From contig NC_092569.1 in the NCBI RefSeq assembly GCF_037975245.1, forward strand, positions 18,085,501 to 18,149,500: DNA of 64,000 nucleotides. The letters are read 5' to 3'. The DNA comes from Apostichopus japonicus. Taxonomy: Eukaryota > Echinodermata > Holothuroidea > Aspidochirotida > Stichopodidae. The stretch's first letter is position 1, and every line of letters begins with the position of its first letter. Below are positions 51,193 through 62,441 of the stretch, piece by piece. The position numbers and the translations under genes were made by a program. Below the pieces are notes generated by a model. The model was given only the letters and a program-made list of their open reading frames with translations. It did not search any database and had not been told where the DNA came from.

Positions 51193-51237
51193 GCCCTAAG
51201 TGCTCTTTTTATCCTATGTCGCCCAACGGTCTAATTT
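51193..51237 (-). repeat. Right terminal inverted repeat of the central element
   Basis: Reads gccctaagtgctc, T-rich gap, then gtcgcccaacggtctaattt, the inverse of the left end at 22098-22147. It is also a variant of the satellite unit (gccctaagtgctgttttt, then gtcgccctaag). (TA)n begins 5 bases further on. Confidence 0.6.
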
Positions 51238-51241
51238 AGAG

Positions 51242-51242
<1 letters not shown>

Positions 51243-51282
<40 letters not shown>
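51243..51282. repeat. (TA)n microsatellite at right edge of the central element
   Basis: About 20 TA units directly outside the right inverted repeat. Confidence 0.95.
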
Positions 51283-51284
<2 letters not shown>

Positions 51285-51447
51285 AATCACAAATGATTTT
51301 CGAGTTGGTTAGCATCATGTTTGATCTCTGGAGTAAGGCAAAATATGTCACCGAAAACAGAACTAGTATTGTTCGATACAGGTGACAAACGCCTACAGTG
51401 GAATTACGACCTTCCTTACCGGTTTAGAACCTCTGGACATACAATCA

Positions 51448-51566
51448 GCGTCCATGGCCTAGTTGGTTAGGGTGTCCGCGTACAAAGCGGGAGGCCCGGG
51501 TTCGAATCCCGGTGGAGGCTGGAAGTTTTTACACTGTTCTTGATTTTCCAACTCATTACGATTTTC

Positions 51567-51632
<66 letters not shown>
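51448..51632 (+). mobile_element. tRNA-derived SINE with (TA)n tail
   Basis: 51448-51519 folds as a tRNA: acceptor stem GCGTCCA/TGGAGGC with one mismatch, A box tggcctagttgg, anticodon stem TCCGC/GCGGG with loop GTACAAA (anticodon ACA), T stem CCGGG/CCCGG with TTCGAAT, which includes the B box GGTTCGAATCC. It is followed by about 50 bp of unrelated body and a (TA)n tail (about 51570-51631). ACA would read the Cys codon TGT, which eukaryotic tRNAs normally read with GCA, so a SINE head is more likely than a working tRNA gene. Confidence 0.65.
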
Positions 51633-51635
<3 letters not shown>

Positions 51636-51639
51636 AGAT

Positions 51640-52690
51640 TCTGAAAGCAACAACTATATAATGAATCAACTGGGCAGCCCTAGTCGAAACACAGGTCTGT
51701 TTGCGCCTTCTATTTCCTTTTCTTTTTCTTCTTTCCGTGTTTGTCATCATATTTGGAGGCTGTCTATATGTTTATAGTGTTGAAGGTACAACGTGAAATG
51801 TTTATCTTAAGTAGCACCGACACTTCAATATACAAGAACCACTACATGATGAAACTTGGGATTGAGTTCTCATAATTCCTTTTCCGTTGCAAAAGCGCTT
51901 CTAGGACAGCATTCTTGAACAGATTTCGTCGAACTGTATGTCCATACTACCCGTTTATAAGATCCCATATAGGAAGCTCACGGTTTGCCGACTTAAAGAA
52001 TCATGTTTTCTCAAAAGAATTAGGATAGTCTCCTCCCCCCCCCCAATCCCCTCCCACAACCCAGCACCTAACAAACAATTACATTCTGCATACGTTTAAT
52101 AAGTGGACCGATGAAAAAGTGACAGGGCGCCATTTCTTGAACATGAAAGGAGCTTTGAATGACCTCGGCAATAACTTCTGTCACGTGGAACAGTCTACGC
52201 AATTCCCGAATATGTTTTTGCCTCTTTTAGTAAGGTCTTGCTTTTTTATGATCATTGAGCAAAATTAAAAACAAGAACAATTAAAAGGGAAAAGAAAGCA
52301 GAAATATTAAATTTTGCTTCTAACAATGAGTACGTACATCTGTATATTTATTACAATACATAAAAATTAATGATATATGTAATTTTATTTTAATAAAACA
52401 TGGGGTAAATGTTCAAGCACCTTAGTTAAGTTGTGTGTACCTCCCTGCTTGTTGCTTAATCGCAGTTTTCGTTAAGTGTGAAATCAAGGACGTCATTCAA
52501 CCGTAACCTATTAATTCAGTTTTAAATCTTTTCCAGGAAATATCGTAGAAAATCCATAAATTCGTTCGCCAAGAACCTTGAAGACACTGTACATATATTT
52601 TCCATATCGAGCTGCATTTTTTTATACCCTGTTGCAAACCAGACACTTCTCAAGTCCTCTTTTCTCTAAGTGTCCATTCCCGTTACTTCC
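51640..52690. other. No gene recognised
   Basis: AT-rich intergenic sequence with a C-run at about 52,030. Occupies the place that 3,990-4,500 holds in the neighbouring unit, but I see no clear similarity. Confidence 0.4.
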
Positions 52691-52698
52691 ATTTCCAG

Positions 52699-52800
52699 TT
52701 TATTATCTTTATAAGAGCAGAGGTAAATCTTTCCGCACCCATGACAGAGATACTGACGGATTTAACGCAAATTGCGTCGTTCAAGTCTCAATGTGTGTTT
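52699..52800 (+). pseudogene. Decayed FReD C-terminal exon, plus strand
   Basis: After TTTCCAG, in phase 1, the sequence reads YYLYKSRGKSFRTHDRDTDG then FNANCVV. This matches the start of the FReD terminal exon (nGkaFsTxDRDND...NCA). The rest of the exon (WW, NLNG, EMKIRP) is not recognisable. It has the same orientation and about the same distance from the (TA)n tract (1.4 kb) as the plus-strand FReD exon at 5,291, so it is probably the same unit component in a more decayed state. Confidence 0.6.
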
Positions 52801-53573
52801 GTCAAATTTATATTTCGACCTTTCCAGTTTACTGCCTTAAAAAGCGCAGTGAAAATGACACCGTCCTTTGCAAGTTTAATATTAATATTCATTATTTTTA
52901 TCGAGTTATCTGTCGTTAAACATTTTTAGCTGAATAAAATTCGCCAGATTTTTTAACGAGCCCGTAGATTCTACAAACTTTAATCAACATTTTCAAACCC
53001 CACCCAACAGATCATGCGCCAATTTAAATCCCTCTCTTTGTTTACGAACGTAAGGTTCGGGACTTACTTTCACTTTCGTGGCTATCCAGTGTTGAATAGT
53101 GTATTTCTTTCGGTCTTACCGATGTAGCTTGTACAATTATATCATTTCCTTCCATACAATGAATGAACAGGTATTTTCAGACTTTTCCACCGTGTAATTG
53201 GGTAAAAAAAAGTGGACGATACGAGTATATATAGGTTACATTTGTGTAATGGACATGCTAATATGGGCGGTCACAGAGAACTTACGGTAAATCGATCGCG
53301 CCATAAGGGCAACAGAAAATAATTTCTTTCTTTCGATTGCAACAGCTTTGCTCCATTAAACCACCTAGTCAGAGTGCATTTAGAATAAGAAATATTGAGT
53401 ATGCTGCGGAAGTTTGTTTTCCGAAATTCATCTGCAAACACGTATCGTATTGAGACTTTAAGCACCGAAGCGGCTGGTGGCACTTGATACACAATGTACA
53501 CATTGTTATGGGACACGATTTAACCATTTTCGGTACAGCAGTAGCTGTAACGCAGTGTTCCCAAATAATAACC

Positions 53574-53706
53574 TAAATGGATACTGCCTAAATGGATACT
53601 GCCTAAATACTACCTAAATGGAGGCAAAATAGGAAAATAACTAAATACAAAAAAAAGAACCCGGTTCGCTGAATTATCCCGGTACCGACTCCTGGCATTT
53701 CGTATC
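53574..53706 (+). repeat. Direct repeat, copy 1
   Basis: About 95 bp at 53616-53706 (acccggttcgctgaattatc, ccgactcctggcattt) recurs at 54278-54367 with about nine-tenths identity; preceded by three short copies of taaatggatactgcc. Confidence 0.8.
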
Positions 53707-54277
53707 AGCATGATGCAGCATGTTACTTTAAAGGTTTGCTACGCTAATTGCTGTTATGCACGTCTTACATGGTTATATATTATTATGCTAATTTTTAAAC
53801 GTAGCGCACAATCAGTGCAGTTCCAAGATATGGTCGAGTAACCTTACAGAATGTTATATAACTTAGTTTGCAAGGAGTGGCTCGCTCTCTTCTCCAAGTG
53901 GCACCAGCCTGTACGTCACGTCTTGTCGAAACAACCATTAAGTCTGCCTAGCACTAACAAAAACCCACCTTAAGGTTCCGGCCTTTCTTCACCTTGTCAA
54001 CCAATCTGTGTGTAACTCTGTCTTAATTCTCTTTTGTATACCACCATGTTCCTGTTTTCTCCTGGTACTGTTATTTACCTGACATGGTCCTGTTCTCTTC
54101 CGGAACTGTTATTTTCATAAAGCGCCTTCCTGAAGCTTCCAGACCGCCCCCCCCATGTTACTTGAGCGAACACCGACTTCCCTGGGATGTGACACCCCGA
54201 CGAAGAGCCCAGCGGTAGCCGAGGTACCTTCACGCGTTAAGCTAACTTTAAGTATACCGGTACTAAATGGAGACTAT
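53707..54277. other. 571-bp spacer between direct repeats
   Basis: More GC-rich than its surroundings and without an ORF. Contains a 39-bp tandem duplication (about 54045-54120, tcctg..ctgttattt). Could be the body of a small element flanked by long direct repeats. Confidence 0.35.
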
Positions 54278-54367
54278 AATGGAGGAAAAATAGGAAAATA
54301 GCTAAATACTACAAAAAGGACCCGGTTCGCTGAATTATCCCGGTGCCGACTCCTGGCATTTCATATC
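54278..54367 (+). repeat. Direct repeat, copy 2
   Basis: Second copy of 53616-53706, same orientation. Confidence 0.8.
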
Positions 54368-56149
54368 GGTAAACCTGTTACTTGGAATATATTGACAGAA
54401 TATACTTAATCCACGTGATTGAATAAACAAAGATATTCTTCGTTTTAGATATCTCTTACACCCATAGATATACTCCCGTCAGTTGGTACATCGGATCTAT
54501 GAAAATCCAAATACACACGTCGGTAGTCGAATGTGTGCAGGTTTCAATCGATTGTCCTCTTCTAGATATGCAAAATTATTACTACTTACAAATTTCGATG
54601 TAATTTCAATACTTTTGTCCGCAATAAACGAATAAAGTGTCACACAAAAGAATGTAAATTATGATATAAAGAGCTCGCTATGTGCATGGTTGGTATTATG
54701 TTAACGAAAGCGTTCTCAACTTGATGCCTGCATCAAATGTCCTTTGCTATCCTCTGTTTCCAAAGATAGCAGAAAATGAATGCGCCGTGCTCCTTTCACA
54801 AAGTTTCACATTTCTTTGTGTCTTTTCAAGGTCAATTTATGAAGCTACCTTCATTGATGTCTGACTTCATGATAAAATCTTCCTGCTTTATTCGAGAGAA
54901 AGATTAGTAATCTATGGTTGTAGTATCCATTTCAAGTGTAAAAATAAATCAAAGCACTACAATACAGTTCCAAAACTTTAGATTATTTCTCATCCTTCAT
55001 TGCATGCTATTATTACCTGAATGTTTTTCATCGCATTGATTTGTGTTTGTTTATGCAGAACAAGGCACTACGGCTATTGGTTTTATTAACTAGTATATTT
55101 CGAAATATTCCTCAAAATACAACTTTTTAACTCTGAAACTCTTCTATCAGCGGTTGCTCTCTACCACCCGATAAATCATAAGGCCAGTGTAAAATACCAA
55201 ATCGTTAATGATCAAAATCTGCACATTTTGAAAGACTACCATTCTTTTGAGAAAAAGCCAGTGTATCGAACGTTTTCGAAGGATTTGCAAACTTGATTAC
55301 GAGTATCTGATTTTAAGTGTTTAAAACTGACTAAAATCCGAGTCGGAAATCTACTGCATTATTAGAACAGGTGTGTCATGGTTATATTTGTGTGCACACA
55401 AGTAAGCAATAAGACATATCTCCCGAAAAATAAAAATATAAGGTTGTCTCGTTCTGTGTTCACTTGCAATGCCCCTTATGGTTTAAAAATACAGTAAAGA
55501 ATCAAATTCACACCATTTATGAAAACCGCATAGTAGGTATCGGCTACACGAGTCACTCCAAAGACATTTTACCAAATCTAATATGTTAGAATCATAACTC
55601 GGAGGCTTCAAGATGTTAGCCTACCAATAAAAAGAGGGTCTACCATATAGTCGGGAAAATAATCGTCAATAAAAACGACATTATGGTGTCGACTTAAATG
55701 GCAATAATATGTTTTGGTCTTTTCTTTTCTAAATCAGAGGCTCTATAAAACAGGTAGATGAATTTATCAACATATTCACACAACCAGGCACATACCTCAT
55801 CAAAGTAGAAATCATTCTTCGGGTAATTGTTTGTTAAGTTAAGAGATAGCACATTGATATGAGTCAATAAATAGTTGTTGGTGTTAATCATTTGACAAAA
55901 AGTAGGATGAAGCTATAGAAAGAAAAAGAGAACAACTATAATGTATTTCTGTATTTGTTCATTCTAATTTATTTTAACAGATTCGTTATAATTCAGTATT
56001 GTCAAATCTTTACCCCACTATTTTAGCGTTTTTACATCGTAATCCACAGTGATTAACAAATTGCCAACACGCAAAATTTCCCAATGAAATAAAAAATGTA
56101 TCTAAATTCTAAAATATAGTCAGAGTACTACTACAATTACTCTTCAAAC
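54368..56149. other. Intergenic, no gene recognised
   Basis: AT-rich. Small ORFs (54682-54864 plus, 55694-55891 minus) have no recognisable domain or paralogous counterpart in the gene A unit. Confidence 0.45.
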
Positions 56150-56375
56150 GCTTCTGTAAATACAAAACCTCGCTAAGTCTTCTTTTTTGTCCTGATAGTT
56201 TATTGTTATCTGGAATACTCTGACCGGCGAGAATTATCGAAAGTAATGCATCGAACGAATGGAATATTTGAGGATCTTGAATCCTTGCAGTAGGATAGAC
56301 GTTTAGTCCTAAATTATTTGCATTAGGGAATTACTGTTGAATTATTTATTCTTAGTATAAGTGAGGACGGTTTTT
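56150..56375. repeat. Conserved block below gene C (copy of 7,800-8,070)
   Basis: Collinear similarity to 7,800-8,070. It lies about 60 bp downstream of the gene C stop codon, so it is likely 3' UTR or 3' flank. Confidence 0.65.
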
Positions 56376-56437
56376 GGCAAAAACATCCATAAAATGTCTT
56401 TTGTACTTCTTGTTCGCTTGGTTTCTTCAACACTTCA

Positions 56438-56679
56438 TCAGGTTCGAGGCCGTATTTTCATTTCTGTTGACCTTATGTTGGTATAACCACCCGGGAATCT
56501 ATACCAATAAATGGTATACGATCCAGTGTAAGGTGCATTGAGGTCACAATAATAATAATAATAATAGTGCCACCATCCGCTACTATAGTATTCGGCTAGG
56601 TCTAAACTAGAATAGTCGTCGTTGTCCTCGTCGCGTGTAGAGAATTCTTCACCGTTGTTATAATACATAGCGTCGTAAC
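56438..56679 (-). CDS. Gene C exon 8, FReD C-terminal segment with Tyr-rich pocket
   Basis: After TACCTAG, in phase 1: YDAMYYNNGEEFSTRDEDND (calcium-site pattern kept as DEDND), then WWHYYYYYYCDLNAPYTG and TEMKIRPRT. The six Tyr are encoded by six TAT codons (56549-56566). The two or three cysteines usual here are reduced to one (CDLN). Confidence 0.88.
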
Positions 56680-59600
56680 CTAGGTAAGAGGAGGAAAAGA
56701 GAGTAAAAAATCACGAACAGTACAGAACGAATTGAAGGCAATAACTATTACAATTCTGATAGTATATTAAAATATTGACTGGTCATTTCATGATTTCATG
56801 GAGCTATTAAATATTAAAATTTGACAGTTTTGCTCTTCTTATTATCTTTCTATATTTTGTTGTTATCACAAGCTGTACTTTGTATAAGTTACTGTGTGAT
56901 GTTTTGACAGGCCTAAACATGTACTCGTGCATCCATTTAAGCATTTTTGTATGGGTATTGCTAATAAGAACAAAATACGGTGTGTGTACATATTGACTGT
57001 TATTTTGCTCCAATGTTTGTCATTGGACTAATGTTTTGTGTTACGAAAAAACGCAACCTTGTTTGTAAATGTGATCATGTATTCGGGATAGCTATCGGCA
57101 TGAGCCACTGAGGGTACTTAACACTAAATTTGTCGAGCAAGTGCTTGTATTTTGTTTATTATATCAAATTAACTGAAATTATTAACTTTTGTATAATAAT
57201 GTTCTGCATGACTATGACGGTACGACATTACGCCGGTTTTTATTTACTTATTTTCGGTTTAAGTTTTAGGTTATACCACTCTTGTTATATTTACACAATG
57301 AATCACCTGTCTGGTTCTTTCCCTCTCTTGATAAATCATGATGCTATATTTAACCATTGTGATTCCAAAGTTATTGTATTTCGGAATATTATATCGTTAG
57401 ACTATTGGTCTATTGTTTTCTTTCTGAAAATTGGAAAGCTAAATTCAAAATGACAAGTTGCAGCCGATACCAATTCAAATTAAAATGTTCTCCCAATCAT
57501 GTAAAGAATAATACATATCAAAATTGTATGTATACATTTATTTCCCTTATATACTTTTTGTTGGGTGTGAATGGGGGGGGGGGGCGGGAAGAGGCTGCAC
57601 TGCATAAACATGTTAAAAATCTGATAGCATCATCTGTATCGCTTTTGCCATTTGTGATTGTGGAGCTCCATGTATTTTACTTCACACTTAAAGCTGGTAT
57701 TCCATGTCATAAACACTGGGACGTTACGGCATTCTTAAATCATATTACATTTGTCCAGCCTGGTCGATTGAATGTGGTGAGAAGAGATGACGAACAGTCA
57801 CTTTAAAGATGAATATCTACGAGGTTAATCTATCATTCGTCCGATCTTGGATGCATCAAGTCATCTTGTTGCAGTTAATTAATGTTTAATTGGCGTTGTT
57901 ATGTACAATGAAATGTAAATATCATCTCCTAGTTTAATATACGGCACATATAGCTGCTATCGTAGGTATGGTAATAACGTCTTAATGTAAAGTTAATAGT
58001 GGATTCTCATGAGATATTTTGTTTTCTCTGTCTATCTTGAAAGCATTTAGCTTGTGGTAACTTCCCAAAAATAGTTTTAGTCGCATATGCCACAACTACA
58101 TACATTATATGGCTAATCACATTGCTTTTAATATCGATATTACATATTTGTCACATTTCATAAACGCTGAAAGAAGTCCGTTCAATCATAGGTCATTTAG
58201 CTATTATATTATTTGACTACCAGACACATCAGATTATATAATGTAGTTGGGAAAGAAGAAGAAGAACTCACCTACTGTACTGGAAGAGTCATAACCACTG
58301 ACGCTGAGCAAGTAATTAGTTCCCTCATTGCCTACGCTGAAGGAACTGTACTTTGCATAATAATGTTCTCCAGATTTGGAGACAAAGTCTATTCTTAGTT
58401 CATATTGGGTTTGGCTCGTCAAGGCTGCAAGTTTGTCATTGCCAAGCCAGAAACTTCCATTGATGTCGCCGAAACCATTTTTGTAATCGTTCCAGTATAG
58501 GTAAAAGTCGACACTACTATCAACACGGCGTTGAAAAACCTGTCAGTTCAGTAATTAAAAGAAGAAGGACTTAATCAATAAAAAAGCTGGTTATCGATCT
58601 CGAATGAACGGTAACTACTTTGCTACAAGGGTTATCATACATTTTCAAAACTTGGTATTAATTCAGATGCAAAAGTCAAAATATTTCATTGCTTCTCCAA
58701 CGGTAGAAGTGGAGCTTGTATTTTCATGCATATGATGAAATGAATTTAGGATCGAATTTCGATTTGAAAATGCAATGCAGTTTCTTTCAAATAACCACGA
58801 ACAAGACATGTCAAAAGCAACATGTCCAGGCAACTACAATTGTACATTATAAATAGAACTCCATTAATCAATCGCTATAATGATTGTCTATATAGGACGA
58901 AATATACATGACTCTCTAATTTGATAAAATATAATTTAGACTTACTTATAAGAAATATTCATACCAGAAAAGTTCTCCACGATACAGGAAACAAAATCAA
59001 TCAACTTGATAGACCTTCAACTCCACTATCCCAGTTCCCTTACATTAAGACAGAAACCGCTTTAGACTAAGTTTCAAAGTTAACAATATTTTTGGTGAGA
59101 TTTAATATCTTACAGCGTCCAGATGGACCACTGCATTTCCTTCTATAATCAGTTGTGAACCTGATAAGAAGTACAACAATGGCTACGAAATTTAAATGAA
59201 TGGAACGTTACCAATATTTAACCTTGAAATAACTAACACATGAATGGACAATCAGTTACATACCAACCAGCCTCCTCCATCTGTGACATCGCACGTGACC
59301 TGAAATGGCACATCTGTCCACCCAGCTGGTTGTATACTTTGCTTGCTATTCGATATTTCTCCTCTAAATCCACCACAGTCTGGGGAAGTGTCTTGAGTAC
59401 ACCGGACTCCGTCGCCCGTGTACCCTGTGTTACAGTAACACTTTAATATACCTCGTCGTTCCTCACAGTTAGCATTGGGACTGCACCGGTATGTATCGTC
59501 ACAGCTTAACAGACCGCCGTTGCAAGAACATCGTTTGGTACAAGTAGGGTTCACATATACTTCACCTTCCTAACAAGATGAAACGGTGAGCGTTTCAAGT

Positions 59601-62441
59601 AGATACATGATACGAAAATCCTTCAATGGGAATACTCAATGTTTCATGTCAAGGCATAATGAGCAGAGCAATAGGTGACATTCCTTCATAAAATTAGAGC
59701 AGCTACAGGGTAAATGTATTACGTTTTTAAAATTAATCATTTCACGCACTATAATAACTGTTTTGTTCCGGCATTTCTTCTCATTGTAAATTAGTTTGAT
59801 ACGTAAACATTTAGGAAATGGTATCTTACCGCTAGGACTACTCCTTGGCCTTTCTCCGCTTCCTCTATGAAGCAACCACAGTCCTCTCTAGGTATACAGT
59901 CTTCCCCGTCCATCAAGAACCCATTGGGACAAACGCAAGTGGGTGTACTAGAGCATGATTCAGTGCATGTAGGATTGGCGCATGAACCTTCGCATTTACA
60001 CCTGTTGAGAACCTTGTTGGTGGGACACCACTCGATGCATGGGTCTGGAATAGGAATAACGATCAAGTTACGACATCAAAAAGGAAAGCTTCATGCAAAG
60101 TGTACGATGATCTATTATCTCAATAACACATCATGTTCATAAATTATCATTTGATATTGTATAAAAATGCGAAACATGCTTCACAGCTAAAATGACATAT
60201 CTAAATAAACCAATGAAATAAATAGCAAACCGCTCTCTGTCCTTACTAGATGAACAAAATACATCGATTTATGGAGAAACTAAGTCTGAGCTAAGTGCTT
60301 GATAGCAGTGGCCCACAACGTACTCATGAAAGTAAATTTACATGCTGCAAAATGAATATTAAATATTACTACGAGCTCATTCATCTAAAGATATTTTGGT
60401 TAATGGCATGGATGTAAGGTTGGTTCAGGTGGGAAGTATATCGTTAGTAAGCGAAACATTGACGCTCTGTATCACACCGCAGGTCAAACATATTACTATC
60501 ATCGAATTATTGAAACATGTGTGAACAACAAAAATCGCAATATTTTAATTTCACTGTTTAACAGTTAGCAAACATATTAAATGTCACTTCGGGCGAGAAA
60601 CGTGTCCAGTTTAGAAGTGTATCAGTTTAATAACACACCTGCTGCTCCAGTATACTCTCCAGTGCTACCCAGTTTGTAATGACTGAAGCCGTCACTGATG
60701 CGGAAAGTTTCATACGTCACGAAGAATGAACAACCGGATTCTGTAGTTATATCCATGCGGAGCTGATATTTCCTCTGATTGGTGATGTAGGATATCTTCT
60801 CATTGCCGAGCCAAAATTCATGAGAAAGGAAACCAAAACCGTTTTCATATTCGTCCCACGTACGATTGAAGTTGATTGAACTATCCTTTCGTCTCTGTAT
60901 GACCTGTTGAAATAATTTGAGACATAAAACTGATTGAATTGCGAGACCGTTAGTTATTACCTGTAAGACTAGTGTGAAACAAAAGATATGCAAAACTATA
61001 CTGAAACATGGAACAAACAACCTGCAGGAAGAGAAGAATGAGATAATATAAACAAATTAAAATCACTTACAAACCACACCAAATGTATATTGATGCGAAT
61101 ACTATATAAATATTACCAATGCATGAGTTGTGTCATCTTCGCCAATTTAGTATTCTTATTGAAGTCAGGAATATGTGGAAAGTATTACAACGTATTGGAA
61201 AACCATGTAGGAATATAAGTATGGTGCAGACTGCTTTTGTGAAAGAGCATGACAGATGATTCGACCAACCTCTTTTCATAAGACATAAATATTGTGTAAA
61301 GCTTGCCGAGCCCAATGTAATATCAAACTATATATTATTACATCATAATAATATGAAAAGTTCTGTATTATGAGAAATGTATTATTTCAACAAGAATAAT
61401 TTCAATTGTGGTGACAAATCTTGCAATGTAAATACAATATTCACAGTATAAAATACAACACCTACCGTCCATCCACCATCACCTAGACTGTTGTTACAAG
61501 ATACTTCAAAAGGTTCAGGATAGCCGTCTGGTTTGATGACGTAAACACCATCGTTTCTAGACGATGGACATTGGCTTAGCAGTTCATGGCAGTCTCGTGG
61601 ATACTCAGCACGTTGGTAGAGGAAAAACGATGACGCTAAAAGGAAAAGGTAACACAACATAAGCATAACTTACATCAAGCTAAGAGGTTTAACTCCGGAG
61701 ACACTTGTGTCACAACAGAGATCATATAGCCTACCTTTAGTGTTTACTTTGTCAATGTTCACAACCACTTGCGTCATTTCCTGATCACGTTATAAAAGTT
61801 TGGCATGGGCAATTACGTAGATGTGATTTTAAAATCTAGTTACTATTACTTACTGGTCTGTACTGTTTCAAACATTTTCCATTTTTTTTAAATGAAGTCA
61901 CTCGTTTTATCTTATATTCCTGAAAAATTTGGTATGTTAAGCATTTGAATAATACATAGCAATTAAAAACCTCATTTTAAAGACGATCAATATTTTTTTT
62001 AACGAATTTCGTTTCCTATACATCATAATTATCATACACAAAAAAGTACTAAAGTAAACAAATTATCTTTAAAAAATTAAAATTCTTTGAAGTTACATAG
62101 TGCTTATTATACTCACAAATGTTATGTTAACAACATATGATATCTTTGAAGATACTTCCCAAACGATTTGTATATCTTATACGTTCATAATTGTTTGGAA
62201 ATTCTCCAAATGTTATGATATAGTTGTATCTTAAAGACAAACAATATTATTTTCACTCGTCTTTGAAGGTTAGCTTGTGGTTGGGATAAAGGGGAAGGAG
62301 AATGGAGAAGGGAGAAGGGAGAAGGGAGATAAGGTTAAGAAAATGCTAAAACGTTGTTAACGTTTTGAAGTTTTTAATATGATAGAAACACTTACTTAAC
62401 GTTTGGTCTCCGTAGTCACTAATGCTCCTTTGACGTTCCGG
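56438..62441 (-). CDS. FReD gene C: linker, half-FReD, TIL, EGF, FReD (open, exon 1 outside window)
   Basis: Seven exons on the minus strand: 62441-62396, 61635-61466, 60903-60639, 60044-59830, 59569-59264, 58539-58272, 56679-56438. They total 1512 nt, an exact multiple of three, with all splice sites GT/AG and no internal stop. With a 30-residue signal exon (as in genes A and B) the protein would be about 533 residues. Domains: first FReD without C-terminal segment (60-191), TIL-like (193-245), linker with CSC, EGF-like (291-319, CSPNANCEE, GYTGDGVRC), complete FReD (326-530). By family it is secreted and binds sugars or other surface ligands in innate recognition. It has neither lesion of gene A, so it is the best candidate for a working gene. 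The pocket is unusual (six Tyr in a row, Cys losses). Confidence 0.82.
58272..58539 (-). CDS. Gene C exon 7, FReD middle segment
   Basis: 268 nt, phase 0 to 1: VFQRRVDSSVDFYLYWNDY, then FWLGNDKLAALTSQ and LRIDFVSKSGEHYYAKY. Frame open; same length as gene A exon 7. Confidence 0.88.
59264..59569 (-). CDS. Gene C exon 6, EGF-like domain and FReD N-terminus
   Basis: 306 nt: EGEVYVNPTCTKRCSCNGG, EGF-like YRCSPNANCEERRG and CYCNTGYTGDGVRC, then SPDCGGFRGE and PAGWTDVPFQVTCDV ending GGGWL at GTATGT. Intact, unlike gene A exon 6. Confidence 0.9.
59830..60044 (-). CDS. Gene C exon 5, TIL-like domain
   Basis: 215 nt: DPCIEWCPTNKVLNRCKCEG, SCANPTCTESCSSTPTC, VCPNGFLMDGEDCIPRE, DCGCFIEEAEKGQGVVLA. Cysteine spacing fits trypsin-inhibitor-like domains; without the usual VWD partner it probably acts as a rigid spacer or a binding module. 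Confidence 0.85.
60639..60903 (-). CDS. Gene C exon 4, middle segment of first FReD
   Basis: 265 nt: VIQRRKDSSINFNRTWDEY, FWLGNEKISYITNQ, ending STGEYTGAAG at a GTGTGT donor. Splices in phase 1 to the TIL exon, as in gene A. Confidence 0.87.
61466..61635 (-). CDS. Gene C exon 3, N-terminal segment of first FReD
   Basis: 170 nt between CTTTTAG and GTAGGT: SSFFLYQRAEYPRDCHELL through GDGGWT. Differs from gene A exon 3 by very few residues. Confidence 0.87.
62396..62441 (-). CDS. Gene C exon 2, 46-nt linker exon
   Basis: TTTTAG acceptor, GTAAGT donor; reads PERQRSISDYGDQTL plus one base, identical to gene A exon 2. Exon 1 would be roughly 3 kb further right, outside the window. Confidence 0.75.

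Larger units (their letters stand above)
45050..51237. repeat. 209-bp satellite array, about 30 units, ending in the right TIR
   Basis: The word actggagtcc recurs mostly every 209 bp (for example 46850, 47059, 47268, 47477, 47686; 48902, 49111, 49320, 49529, 49738, 49947, 50156). Each unit holds an AT palindrome-like block (taattaattacttagttaat) and two copies of gccctaagtg. Short 133-136-bp units lacking the gccctaagtg block follow a variant unit (cacactggagtcctatacag) at 46164, 46717, 47893 and 50777. A rearranged junction gives 249 bp at 48444-48693. The last unit (from about 51,139) grades into the terminal repeat. No ORF. Confidence 0.95.

Noticed and set aside
51448-51519. Functional tRNA-Cys(ACA)
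   Set aside because: Acceptor stem mismatch, anticodon not used for Cys in eukaryotes, and a SINE-like body and tail follow.
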